A DNA stretch of 64,000 nt from an uncultured Chryseobacterium sp. (GTDB lineage Bacteria > Bacteroidota > Bacteroidia > Flavobacteriales > Weeksellaceae), in NCBI GenBank assembly GCA_913776245.1, contig CAJYLO010000007.1, positions 62,001 through 126,000 on the forward strand. The letters run 5' to 3'. Positions 43,692 to 51,850 of this stretch are shown here, one piece after another. Both the position numbers and the translations under genes were made by a program. Position 1 is the stretch's first letter. Each line of letters opens with the position of its first letter. The notes beneath the pieces are model-generated. The model was not told the origin of the DNA and made no database searches. It saw nothing but the letters and a program-made list of their open reading frames with translations.

Positions 43692-43709
43692 AAATATGTT
43701 TTATATTTG
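43677..43709 (+). promoter_or_regulatory. Promoter of the HU gene (TTTG-N21-TATATTTG)
   Basis: TTTG at 43677-43680 and TATATTTG at 43702-43709 fit the Bacteroidetes -33/-7 pattern with a 21-base spacer (TTTG at 43681 gives 17). It overlaps the mutY start region; a minus-strand TATTTTTG (43722-43715) may drive mutY. Confidence 0.6.
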
Positions 43710-43738
43710 CACACCAAAAATATAAAGAAAATTAGAAA

Positions 43739-44029
43739 ATGACAAAGGCAGAATTGGTAAATACCATCTCGAACAAGCTGGGAGTAGAAAAGAATGATAC
43801 ACAGAAAGTTATCGAAGCTTTTATGCAGGAAATCAGAACCTCTATGTATAATGGAGATAACGTTTACCTAAGAGGATTCGGTTCTTTTATTATCAAAACA
43901 AGAGCGGCTAAGACAGGTAGAAACATCTCTAAAAATACGGCAATAGAAATCCCTGCTCATAATATCCCTGCTTTCAAACCTTCAAAAACTTTTGTGGAGA
44001 AAGTGAAGACCAAAGTTGCAGTGAAATAA
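43739..44029 (+). CDS. HU-family DNA-binding protein
   Basis: 96 residues. MTKAELVNTISNKLGVEKND starts the HU fold. GDNVYLRGFGSFIIKTRAAKTGRN carries the beta-arm signature, and the C-terminus is lysine-rich. It bends and packs DNA. It is followed at 37 bases by a 30-residue basic gene and then RNase G. A second HU gene lies at 57497. Confidence 0.95.
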   Translation: MTKAELVNTISNKLGVEKNDTQKVIEAFMQEIRTSMYNGDNVYLRGFGSFIIKTRAAKTGRNISKNTAIEIPAHNIPAFKPSKTFVEKVKTKVAVK

Positions 44030-44066
44030 TTAGTGCGAATATTAACAGTATAAAAAAATATAAATT

Positions 44067-44159
44067 ATGCCAAGCGGAAAGAAAAGAAAAAGACACAAGG
44101 TAGCAACCCACAAAAGAAAGAAAAGAAGAAGAGCAAACAGACACAAAAAGAAAAAATAA
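44067..44159 (+). CDS. 30-residue very basic protein, possible small ribosomal/RNA-binding protein
   Basis: An ATG at 44067 opens a 30-codon frame (starting MPSGKKRKRHKV, ending NRHKKKK) that ends TAA at 44159. It has 18 lysine or arginine residues and three histidines; there are no acidic residues. This composition, together with its position between HU and RNase G and a terminator-like hairpin after it, suggests an RNA- or DNA-binding microprotein, perhaps a ribosomal protein of the small Bacteroidetes set. Nothing in the sequence proves translation. Confidence 0.65.
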   Translation: MPSGKKRKRHKVATHKRKKRRRANRHKKKK

Positions 44160-44189
44160 TTTAGCCTTTTTGAGTCTTAAACATATTAA

Positions 44190-44219
44190 ATATAGTTGGC
44201 ATCTCGCCAGCTATATTTT
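44190..44219 (+). terminator. Terminator after the 30-residue gene
   Basis: ATATAGTTGGC pairs (one G-U) with GCCAGCTATAT around a short loop, then T5. Confidence 0.7.
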
Positions 44220-44266
44220 TGTTTTATATTTACAACCTAATTTTAATAAAACCTTTTTATGAAGTT

Positions 44267-45823
44267 ATGAAGAAAGAACTGATTATTTCCAATGATGGAG
44301 ATGCTTCAAAAATTGCTTTATTGGAAGATGGCCGTCTTTTCGAGCTTCACGAACAGGAGACCAAAACAGACTTTGTCGTTGGTGACTTGTTCCTTGGAAA
44401 AATCAAAAAACTGGCACCTAATCTGAATGCCGCTTTCGTAAATATCGGCACGGATAAGGACGCATTCTTACATTATCAGGACTTGGGACCGCAATTCCTC
44501 TCTTATCAGAAGTTCCTGAAAAACACGATTTCCAAGAAACAACAGTCGCCAAGCCTTAAAAACTTTGAGAAAGCCAATGACATCAATAAGATGGGAACGG
44601 TTGATAAAGTGCTTACAGCAGGAGACCTGGTCTTACTTCAGATAACAAAGGAGCCTATTTCTACGAAGGGCCCGAGAATCTCAACGCAGATTTCACTCAC
44701 AGGACGTTTCCTGGTTTTGATTCCCTTTGACAACAAAATATCGGTTTCCAAAAAAGTTGCTAACCCGGAAGAGAAAACGAGACTGAAAACCCTTATTGAG
44801 AGTATTCGTCCGGAAGGATTCGGGGTGATCATCAGAACCGTTGCAGAAGGAAAAAAAGTAGCAGAGCTTCATAATGATATGAACCAGCTTATCAAAAAAT
44901 GGGAAACCACGTTCAAAAATATTCAGAAGAATAAAGTTCCCAGCAAGGTTCTGAGTGAGGAAGACAAAGCATCTTCTATTCTGAGAGACAACTTCAACCA
45001 GGATTTCGTAAGCATTATCTGTGATGATGAAAAAATGGTGGATGATATGAAGGCTTACATCGAGGTCATTGCGCCGGAACGCAAGAATATCGTGCAGTTC
45101 TATGATTCTCATATTCCGCTTCTGGAATATTATAATGTCGAGAAACAGCTGAAACAAAGTTTTGGGAAACATGTAAATATCCCGAGTTCCAAAGGTGCTT
45201 ATCTCGTCATCGAGCATACGGAAGCGCTCCATGTGGTGGATGTCAATTCGGGAAACAATATCTCATCTGCCAACACAAATAAAACCCACGGTCTCAATGT
45301 CAACAAAATGGCAGCGACTGAAATTGCAAGACAGCTTCGTTTGCGCGATATGGGTGGAATCATCGTAGTGGATTTTATTGATATGACTGATCCGGAACAC
45401 AGGAAAGAACTCTACGAACATTTCCGTGAAGAGATGAAGCGAGATAAAGCGAGACACAAGATTCTTCCACCTTCCAAATTTGGTCTTATCCAAATGACCA
45501 GACAGCGTGTGAGACCGGAAAAGCACATCGAGACTTCCGAGGAAAATCCGAACAAAGACGGCGAAATTATTGCTCCAATCGTGATTGTAGAAAGAATGGA
45601 AGAGTCCATCAGGACGATAATGCAAAAGGAAAAAGGAAAACTTTTCCTGCACGTCCATCCATTTCTGGAAGCTTATCTAACAAAAGGGCTGGCAAGCATC
45701 CAAAATAAGTGGTTTCTGAAGTATAAAAAATGGGTGACCATCATCCCGAGAGATTCCTTCAAAATGCTGGAATTTCACTTATATAATTCCAGCAAAAAAG
45801 AGCTGATGAGTTATTCTAATTAA
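44267..45823 (+). CDS. rng: Ribonuclease E/G family protein (RNase G type), without the Zn-link cysteines
   Basis: 518 residues from the ATG at 44267 (MKKELIISNDGDASKIALLE); a longer frame from 44219 lacks conservation. The S1/RNase H-like core is followed by the 5'-sensor and the DNase I-like catalytic domain with HVVDVNSGNN and GGIIVVDFIDMTDPEHR (the two catalytic aspartates). The usual CPxCxGxG zinc-link is missing after QMTRQRVRPE. It processes rRNA and mRNA. Confidence 0.93.
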   Translation: MKKELIISNDGDASKIALLEDGRLFELHEQETKTDFVVGDLFLGKIKKLAPNLNAAFVNIGTDKDAFLHYQDLGPQFLSYQKFLKNTISKKQQSPSLKNFEKANDINKMGTVDKVLTAGDLVLLQITKEPISTKGPRISTQISLTGRFLVLIPFDNKISVSKKVANPEEKTRLKTLIESIRPEGFGVIIRTVAEGKKVAELHNDMNQLIKKWETTFKNIQKNKVPSKVLSEEDKASSILRDNFNQDFVSIICDDEKMVDDMKAYIEVIAPERKNIVQFYDSHIPLLEYYNVEKQLKQSFGKHVNIPSSKGAYLVIEHTEALHVVDVNSGNNISSANTNKTHGLNVNKMAATEIARQLRLRDMGGIIVVDFIDMTDPEHRKELYEHFREEMKRDKARHKILPPSKFGLIQMTRQRVRPEKHIETSEENPNKDGEIIAPIVIVERMEESIRTIMQKEKGKLFLHVHPFLEAYLTKGLASIQNKWFLKYKKWVTIIPRDSFKMLEFHLYNSSKKELMSYSN

Positions 45824-45837
45824 AATTAAAACATTGA

Positions 45838-45866
45838 AAAAGCAAACGTATTGGTTTGCTTTTTTA
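45838..45866. terminator. Bidirectional terminator after RNase G
   Basis: AAAAGCAAAC pairs with GTTTGCTTTT around a 6-base loop. It stands between converging genes (RNase G ends at 45823, the next minus-strand gene at 45864). Confidence 0.85.
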
Positions 45867-47693
45867 TTTCTTCTTTAGGGCAATTATTTTTGAGAAAGTA
45901 TTTGAAACATCATTAATGAAATTGTTATACTCAGGTATTTCACTGGTGTCAAAGATTAGTTTATTTATAAGCAAAGACCAAGTTATTGTGCTTTCTTCTC
46001 CCTTTTCCTGGATTTCTTGGACATATTGCAGGTTTCCATTAAAGGAAGATATTTTTTCTTGAAAATTGTTTGTTTCAATTTTATAACCTTCCGGGATTTT
46101 TACTTTCATCTGAATGGTTTTTAAAAAAGGAAAATCTAACTCGATGGGATAATCTCTCTCTTTTTCTACACTCAAATTTTTTATAATATCTGTAAAAGGG
46201 TTTTCTAGAGTAACAAATGTTTCATTAGGTTTTTCCACAGATATATGCCGGTAGTTTATTTTCCATTCATCTAATTCCTTTTTATCACCTTGCTTGATGT
46301 TAATTACGGGTTCTTTAATTGCTGATTGACTGTTATAATCTGACAATTCAAAATAACCATTGTATTGGTCTCGGATTTTTAGATTTAGAGAATCGGTTTT
46401 GATTTCGAGTTCTTGCTGAGAAACATACTCCGAGAGAGTTGGAGATACCTCAATAAAATTGTTATCTATATTATCTAAACCATAAACTAAGTGATTGAAA
46501 TAGTTTTTCGATAGATAGTGTACATCTTCAGGTTTGGAAATAGCAGCGTCTAACATTAATTTTTCAAGATTATCTATACTGACTATTGTTACCAAAGTCT
46601 GAAGTTTTGACAAAATAGGATAACCAACAACAATTCTTCCATTGCTTCTCAGGCTATTAACAGCCAATTGGGAATTTATTTTTTTTTCTTTGAGAATACC
46701 TTGTAAAAAAATATTAAAATCTGCCGAATTGCCTTTTTTTATTCTTAGAAAATTACTTTTTAACCGGTCGGTATCAGTAGCATAATATTCGTCCCATTTA
46801 TAATTATCTCGCAGAAACTTTAAGCAATTTTTTACAGTTTCCAGTTTATTGATTCCGTTTGGAATTTTATTAGCAAATTCTTTAAAATCTAAATCTTCAA
46901 TACTTTTTTCTTTTTTACTGTTAATTAATTTTCTAAAACCCTCCCAAGTATTTTCTGAGTAGTAAGTTCCTGAAAAATTTTTTGCAGAAGTATATTGGAA
47001 TATTATTCTTTCGATATTATCAGAGATACTATAAATATGATGATATTTGTTGTAACTCGGTATGTTACTTATTTCCCATTCTCTTTCTTTACTTTTGTTT
47101 CTATATTTTTTTGCAAGCATAGGTGTTGGGAAAATAAGATTATATGTTCCTGAGGCTGATTTTAGTTTTAATTTTGAAAAAATTGTAGGAATTGCATTTT
47201 GAAAGTTCCACGCTGAATAATAAATATTATAAGGTCTTATTATTTTGACTTTATATTCTATGATAGATCCAACGTTCACATTAGGAAACGCAATTGCTAG
47301 TTCTTCAACATCATTACTTTTATTGTAAACTAGTATATCCTTCTTGTCAATCGGCGTAATAACTGTTTTTCCTTCTACGATATTGATGGTTTGAGCTTCT
47401 CGGAAGATGACTTTATCAAATCTGTTCTTAGAGTTATAACTCCATTTTTTTTGTGCAAATGGAAATCCGTTAGAAGATAATATTTTCATTCTAATATGCT
47501 CTTCCAGTTCATAGCCGACATAATCTATCTTTAGCTCTCCATATTCTTTCAAAGTTACAGCATCAGCCCCAGGTTCAAAAGAAACACTTTTTAAATCAAT
47601 TTCTTCTTGTGAAACTTTCCCCCATTCAAAATCCTGAGAATATATAATTCCGAACGAGAAAATAAGTAAGATTTTTAGAATTTTTTTTATCAC
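45864..47693 (-). CDS. DUF3857-domain protein with degenerate transglutaminase domain
   Basis: 609 residues from GTG at 47693 with a signal peptide. DUF3857 (about 60-240) is followed by a transglutaminase-like domain. Here the segment where a catalytic Cys is expected reads GNSADFNIFLQGILKEK, with no cysteine. The C-terminus is beta-rich. It is probably an inactive envelope protein, perhaps binding peptides. It is AT-rich compared with its neighbours, and its start is 137 bases from that of porX on the other strand. Confidence 0.8.
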   Translation of the reverse strand: MIKKILKILLIFSFGIIYSQDFEWGKVSQEEIDLKSVSFEPGADAVTLKEYGELKIDYVGYELEEHIRMKILSSNGFPFAQKKWSYNSKNRFDKVIFREAQTINIVEGKTVITPIDKKDILVYNKSNDVEELAIAFPNVNVGSIIEYKVKIIRPYNIYYSAWNFQNAIPTIFSKLKLKSASGTYNLIFPTPMLAKKYRNKSKEREWEISNIPSYNKYHHIYSISDNIERIIFQYTSAKNFSGTYYSENTWEGFRKLINSKKEKSIEDLDFKEFANKIPNGINKLETVKNCLKFLRDNYKWDEYYATDTDRLKSNFLRIKKGNSADFNIFLQGILKEKKINSQLAVNSLRSNGRIVVGYPILSKLQTLVTIVSIDNLEKLMLDAAISKPEDVHYLSKNYFNHLVYGLDNIDNNFIEVSPTLSEYVSQQELEIKTDSLNLKIRDQYNGYFELSDYNSQSAIKEPVINIKQGDKKELDEWKINYRHISVEKPNETFVTLENPFTDIIKNLSVEKERDYPIELDFPFLKTIQMKVKIPEGYKIETNNFQEKISSFNGNLQYVQEIQEKGEESTITWSLLINKLIFDTSEIPEYNNFINDVSNTFSKIIALKKK

Positions 47694-47792
47694 AGAAATA
47701 GTTTTACCAAAAATAAATAAATTATTTTTTTCTTTAACTAATATTTAACTTCCGGATTGAGTTAATTAATTATTATTATGATATTTTGGTCA

Positions 47793-47800
47793 TAATTTTG
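47793..47800 (+). promoter_or_regulatory. -7 box upstream of porX
   Basis: TAATTTTG matches TAnnTTTG, 31 bases upstream of the porX ATG. Confidence 0.45.
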
Positions 47801-47830
47801 ATAGAGAAATAATTAAACATACAAGTATAT

Positions 47831-49375
47831 ATGTCAGGAAAAATTTTATGGATAGATGATGAAGTGGATTTGCTGAGACCTCATATTGTCTTTTTGGAGA
47901 ATAAGGGTTACAAAGTAACGCCTGTAAATAATGTAAACGAGGCGCTTGAAATCATTGAAAAAGAAAAATTCGCATTAACACTGCTGGATGAAAATATGCC
48001 GGGAATCTCCGGATTAGAAGCTATTCCTATGATTAAGGAAAAGGATAATGCTCTGAAAATCGTGATGGTTACCAAAAGTGAAGAAGAGCACATTATGGAG
48101 CAGGCAATCGGATCACAGATTGAGGATTACATCCTAAAGCCGGTTAACCCAAATCAGGTTCTGCTTTCGTTGAAGAAAAATCTGCAAAGCGAATCTTTGG
48201 TGGAGCAGAAGACCATCATAGATTACCAGCAGGAGTTCAGAAATCTCAGTATGGAACTATCTTATCTTAGGACCTATCAGGACTGGGCAGAATATTATAA
48301 AAAGATCCTTAACTGGGAAATCAAATTTGACAAGGTCTTTGACAGTGAGTTTGCAGACTTGCTTCAGAATCAGAAAGAAGAGGCAAACATCCAGTTCTCT
48401 AAATTCATCGAGAATAATTATGAAGACTGGCTTCATAGCAATGACAAACCGATGATGAGCCATACACTCTTCAAGGACAAGGTGAAGCCTGAACTGGATA
48501 AAGAAAAAGTTCTTCTCCTGATGATTGATAACCTGAGATATGACCAATGGAAGGTCATAGAGCCATTATTTACTAAATTCTATAATAAAACTTCGGAGGA
48601 CTATTATTTCAGTATTCTGCCAACGGCTACACAGTATGCAAGAAACTCATTTTTTGCAGGATTAATGCCTTCGGAGATTGAGAAAAGATTCCCGGAATAT
48701 TGGTTCAATGACAATGAAGAAGGTAACAAGAACGAGCACGAAAGAGATTTCCTGGAAGACCAGATGAAACGGATTGGTTTATCAGGAAAATCAATGAAAT
48801 ATCTGAAAATTCTAAATGCCGATTTTGAACGTAAAATCCTGGATGATTTCAATCAGCACAAAAACAATGACTTATTAGTCATTGTATATAATTTTATTGA
48901 TATTTTATCGCACGCAAAAACCGACAATAATATTGTCAATCAGTTGATTAGAGATGATAAGACCTTCAGGTCGCTGACGTATAACTGGTTCGAGAACTCT
49001 TCGCTCATCAAAATTATAAAAACAGCGGCAGAAAATGGCTTTAAATTGGTCATTACGACAGACCACGGCACAGTTTATGTTAAAAAACCTAGTAAGGTGG
49101 TAGGAGACAGGGAAACCTCTACCAACATCAGGTACAAGACAGGAAGAAGCCTGACTTATGATGACAAGGATGTCTGGGCTATCAGTAATCCGGATAAGCT
49201 TTTCCTGCCAAAAGGAAACCTGAGTTCAAAATATATTTTTGCGAAGAATAACATCTTCCTCGCATACCCGAAGAATTATAATCACTTTGTGAATTACTAC
49301 AAAGACACTTATCAGCACGGGGGAATCTCTCTGGAAGAGGTCATCATCCCAATAAGCATATTAGAGCCCAAATAG
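47831..49375 (+). CDS. porX: PorX, type IX secretion response regulator with PglZ phosphodiesterase domain
   Basis: 514 residues. The receiver domain has D9/D10, phospho-acceptor D53 (LLDENMP), T81 and K103. After a helical linker (about 125-215), a PglZ-type alkaline phosphatase-like domain has D233 (MIDNLRYDQW), T265/T267 (PTATQYARN) and TTDHGT near residue 415, the metal-binding set. In P. gingivalis and F. johnsoniae PorX with PorY controls the type IX secretion genes and acts as a nucleotide phosphodiesterase. No porY is in the window. It ends at a strong terminator. Confidence 0.94.
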   Translation: MSGKILWIDDEVDLLRPHIVFLENKGYKVTPVNNVNEALEIIEKEKFALTLLDENMPGISGLEAIPMIKEKDNALKIVMVTKSEEEHIMEQAIGSQIEDYILKPVNPNQVLLSLKKNLQSESLVEQKTIIDYQQEFRNLSMELSYLRTYQDWAEYYKKILNWEIKFDKVFDSEFADLLQNQKEEANIQFSKFIENNYEDWLHSNDKPMMSHTLFKDKVKPELDKEKVLLLMIDNLRYDQWKVIEPLFTKFYNKTSEDYYFSILPTATQYARNSFFAGLMPSEIEKRFPEYWFNDNEEGNKNEHERDFLEDQMKRIGLSGKSMKYLKILNADFERKILDDFNQHKNNDLLVIVYNFIDILSHAKTDNNIVNQLIRDDKTFRSLTYNWFENSSLIKIIKTAAENGFKLVITTDHGTVYVKKPSKVVGDRETSTNIRYKTGRSLTYDDKDVWAISNPDKLFLPKGNLSSKYIFAKNNIFLAYPKNYNHFVNYYKDTYQHGGISLEEVIIPISILEPK

Positions 49376-49409
49376 TTTTTTTCATAGTTTATTTGATTTG
49401 GGTTTATTG

Positions 49410-49452
49410 GGCGGAAAAGATTGATTACCTTTTCCGCCTTTTTATTTTTTTG
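49410..49452 (+). terminator. Terminator after porX
   Basis: GGCGGAAAAG pairs with CTTTTCCGCC around a 9-base loop, followed by TTTTTATTTTTTT. Confidence 0.88.
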
Positions 49453-49485
49453 GAGCAATACGTTAGGGTTACAGAATAAAAATCC

Positions 49486-49582
49486 ATCCCGCTGTCCGCT
49501 GTATCTTTTTTTCGCTCGGTCGGCTCCGCTGCGCTCCGCCGCCTCGCTCAAAAAAGGATGCCGCTACCATCGGGGCTATGCA
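49486..49582. repeat. Dispersed intergenic repeat, copy B
   Basis: ATCTTTTTTTCGCTCGG is inverted as CGCTCAAAAAAGGAT, with a GC-rich CGGCTCCGCTGCGCTCCGCC middle. Ends carry CCCGCTGTCCGCTGTATC and GGATGCCGCTACCATCGGGGCTATG, matching the ends of copy A at 30451-30560 in order and spacing, while the middles differ. Confidence 0.6.
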
Positions 49583-49640
49583 GAGGTTTTGTATTTCTTT
49601 TGACCATTCCATTCAAATTCCCGAACTTTGAAAAATTAAT

Positions 49641-49668
49641 CACTTATCAAAGATCACTTATCAATTAT
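49641..49668. repeat. Period-7 repeat (4 units) before xth
   Basis: CACTTAT, CAAAGAT, CACTTAT and CAATTAT run in phase, ending 12 bases before the xth start codon. Confidence 0.6.
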
Positions 49669-49680
49669 TTATTAAAACAG

Positions 49681-50445
49681 ATGCGAATTATTTCCTACAA
49701 CGTCAATGGCATCCGCGCTGCCTTCACCAAAGATTTTCTCGGCTGGCTGAATGTTGCTAATCCTGATGTGATCAGCATCCAGGAAAGTAAGGCAGGAAAT
49801 GATCAGATCGATATCGAAAGTTTCGAGAAGCTGGGATATCACAGTTACTGGCATTCGGCCGTCAGGAAAGGTTACAGTGGAGTAGGCATCGCTTCCAAAG
49901 TCAAACCCAATCATGTGGAATTTGGTTGCGGCATCGAGCATTATGACAGCGAGGGCAGAATAATCCGTGCAGATTTCGATGGATTTTCCGTAATTTCTGT
50001 TTACGTGCCTTCTGCTTCAAATATTGACAGACTTGATTTCAAGATGCAGTTCTGCTTTGATTTTCTGGCTTACATCAGAGAACTCAGAAAAACCATCCCG
50101 AACCTCATTATCAGCGGCGATTTCAATATCTGTCATCAGGCTATTGATATTCATAATCCCATTGGTTTGGCCAATACTTCCGGTTTCCTGCCGATGGAAC
50201 GCGAATGGATGACCAGCTTTATGGCTGAAAATCAACTCACAGACAGTTTCAGGTATTTTAACGATCAGCCGGATCAATATTCCTGGTGGAGTTACAGAGC
50301 GGGTTCCAGAGCAAGGAACAAAGGCTGGCGTTTGGATTATAATTTTGTATCTGAACCTTTGAAAGACAAAATGACCAGAGCAGTAATTTTAGCAGAAGTC
50401 AAACATTCTGACCATTGTCCGGTTCTTGTAGAACTGACTTTATAG
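49681..50445 (+). CDS. xth: Exodeoxyribonuclease III (AP endonuclease)
   Basis: 254 residues. ATG at 49681 begins MRIISYNVNGIRAA, the conserved start of ExoIII; an in-frame extension upstream to 49558 is not credible. SIQESKA (catalytic Glu), SGDFNICH and the C-terminal HSDHCPV (catalytic Asp-His) complete the active site. It cuts DNA at abasic sites. Period-7 repeats flank both ends. Confidence 0.94.
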   Translation: MRIISYNVNGIRAAFTKDFLGWLNVANPDVISIQESKAGNDQIDIESFEKLGYHSYWHSAVRKGYSGVGIASKVKPNHVEFGCGIEHYDSEGRIIRADFDGFSVISVYVPSASNIDRLDFKMQFCFDFLAYIRELRKTIPNLIISGDFNICHQAIDIHNPIGLANTSGFLPMEREWMTSFMAENQLTDSFRYFNDQPDQYSWWSYRAGSRARNKGWRLDYNFVSEPLKDKMTRAVILAEVKHSDHCPVLVELTL

Positions 50446-50541
50446 ATGATAAATGATAATCGATAATCGATTTTTATTAACGGTTATTTTTATCTAATTT
50501 TCATCATTCATCATTTACAATTTATCAACCATCAATTATCC
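50446..50541. repeat. Period-7 islands between xth and the TRIC-like gene
   Basis: On the left ATGATAA, ATGATAA, TCGATAA and TCGATTT (50446-50473). On the right TTCATCA twice, TTTACAA, TTTATCA, ACCATCA and ATTATCC (50500-50541), ending six bases before the next start codon. The two blocks are roughly complementary. Confidence 0.7.
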
Positions 50542-50547
50542 ACCAAC

Positions 50548-51180
50548 GTGCATCAGCAGCTCAATCTCATCATAGAAGTTCTCGGAACCATTTCCTTTGC
50601 AATGTCTGGCAGTTTTGCGGCAATGCAGAAGCGTCTTGACCCGTTTGGCGTGTTGATTATCGCATTCGTTACCTCTGTTGGTGGCGGAACTGTTAGAGAT
50701 TTGCTTTTAGATGTTCCTGTGTTCTGGATGACAGATATGCTGACCTGCTCACTGATATTCTTTACCTGTGTATTCTCAATGGTTTTTAAATCTATTGAGA
50801 AAAACTTCAAGGTGACTTTATTTATTTTTGACAGTTTCGGACTTGGTCTGTTTACCATAATAGGTATTCAAAAAGGTATAACCGCAGGCCTGCATCCGTT
50901 GATTTGTCTTACGCTGGGAACGATTACAGGCTGTTTCGGGGGAATTATCCGGGATATTTTACTGAACAGAATTCCTCTGATTTTCAGGAAAGAAATCTAT
51001 GCAACAGCATGCATCGTTGGTGGCGGAATTTTCCTGCTGATGTCAAGATTTACAGGCTGGCCTTATACATTGGTTCAGATCTCTACAATTATCTTGATTG
51101 TTGCTATCAGAACATTAGCCGTAAAATACCATTGGAGAATTCCGAAATTCTATGGTTATGAAAATAACGAGGAAATGTAA
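50548..51180 (+). CDS. TRIC-type cation channel family protein (UPF0126/YicG-like)
   Basis: 210 residues from GTG at 50548; no in-frame ATG before conserved residues. It contains two UPF0126 repeats of three helices, marked by FAMSGSFAAMQKRLDPFGV, then GGGTVRDLLLD and GCFGGIIRDILLNRIP. Such proteins are prokaryotic TRIC-like channels; the ion is not established here. Confidence 0.88.
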   Translation: MHQQLNLIIEVLGTISFAMSGSFAAMQKRLDPFGVLIIAFVTSVGGGTVRDLLLDVPVFWMTDMLTCSLIFFTCVFSMVFKSIEKNFKVTLFIFDSFGLGLFTIIGIQKGITAGLHPLICLTLGTITGCFGGIIRDILLNRIPLIFRKEIYATACIVGGGIFLLMSRFTGWPYTLVQISTIILIVAIRTLAVKYHWRIPKFYGYENNEEM

Positions 51181-51224
51181 ATATAAAAGAGCGAAATCAA
51201 CTTTCACTCTTCTGATTCTTATAA

Positions 51225-51791
51225 CTAGAAAAATTTCCCTCGGTTTCTCATATGCGGGTTGTGCATATGCTTTTGCATTGTCGGCATTTTCATCTGCTCT
51301 TTCATCATTTTGATCTGGTCTGTCATCATTCCTGCAGAATCCAGTTGTTTCGCTTCGTCCAGAAGTTTCTGAGCTTCAGCTTTTCGGCCTTTGGACAATG
51401 CAGATGCTGCAAGATTCAGTTTTGCCATTGCCCGGTCGTGTTTCATATTCAACCCGTAATCCAGGGCTTTTTTCATCAATCCCTCTGTTTTTGCAGGGTT
51501 ATCCTGGGCTGTCGTCAAGGCTTGCAAGTAATGAAAGTAGCCATATTGACTCTTGTGGAGCTGGGATTTATAATCCGTAATATTAGCTAAAAACTTGGAA
51601 GCTTTCTCCATATTTTGTTTTCTCAGTTGCCAGAATGCCAAAAGAATATTTTCATTTTTGAAGAATAGAGCAATTGGAATCGCTGAAAGTACCACCAAAA
51701 CAATTCCCCAGCCGATATTACGGTTGAACATCAGGTAAACGCCCAATGCGATAATGATTGCCGCTGCTACAAATTTTATGTATTTGTTCAT
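51225..51791 (-). CDS. Membrane protein with two N-terminal helices and a TPR-like tail
   Basis: 188 residues. Helices at about 5-22 and 26-44 (YIKFVAAAIIIALGVYLMF; GWGIVLVVLSAIPIALFF) anchor it. The cytoplasmic part is helical and TPR-like (ALDYGLNMKHDRAMAKLNLAA, then KGRKAEAQKLLDEAKQL). A Met/His-rich tail (KMPTMQKHMHNPHMRN) could bind metal. I do not recognise a named family. Confidence 0.7.
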   Translation of the reverse strand: MNKYIKFVAAAIIIALGVYLMFNRNIGWGIVLVVLSAIPIALFFKNENILLAFWQLRKQNMEKASKFLANITDYKSQLHKSQYGYFHYLQALTTAQDNPAKTEGLMKKALDYGLNMKHDRAMAKLNLAASALSKGRKAEAQKLLDEAKQLDSAGMMTDQIKMMKEQMKMPTMQKHMHNPHMRNRGKFF

Positions 51792-51850
51792 TGTTAAATT
51801 TTAGGTTGCAAAGATAAGAATTAACAAATGAAATTCCGATAGTTCTGATA

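Larger units (their letters stand above)
49376..49680. other. Gene-free stretch between porX and xth
   Basis: 305 bases containing the porX terminator, a GC-rich dispersed repeat (49486-49582) and, just before the xth ATG, four heptamers (49641-49668). No separate gene is supported. Confidence 0.7.

Noticed and set aside
44219-44266. Upstream extension of RNase G
   Set aside because: The added residues are hydrophobic and unconserved, and they overlap the terminator-like hairpin of the preceding gene.
47831-49375. PglZ domain as a sign of a BREX phage-defence island
   Set aside because: The domain is fused to a response-regulator receiver in PorX, and no brx genes are present.
49558-49680. 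N-terminal extension of exonuclease III
   Set aside because: Family proteins begin at MRIISYN-like sequence; the extension overlaps the dispersed repeat and heptamers.
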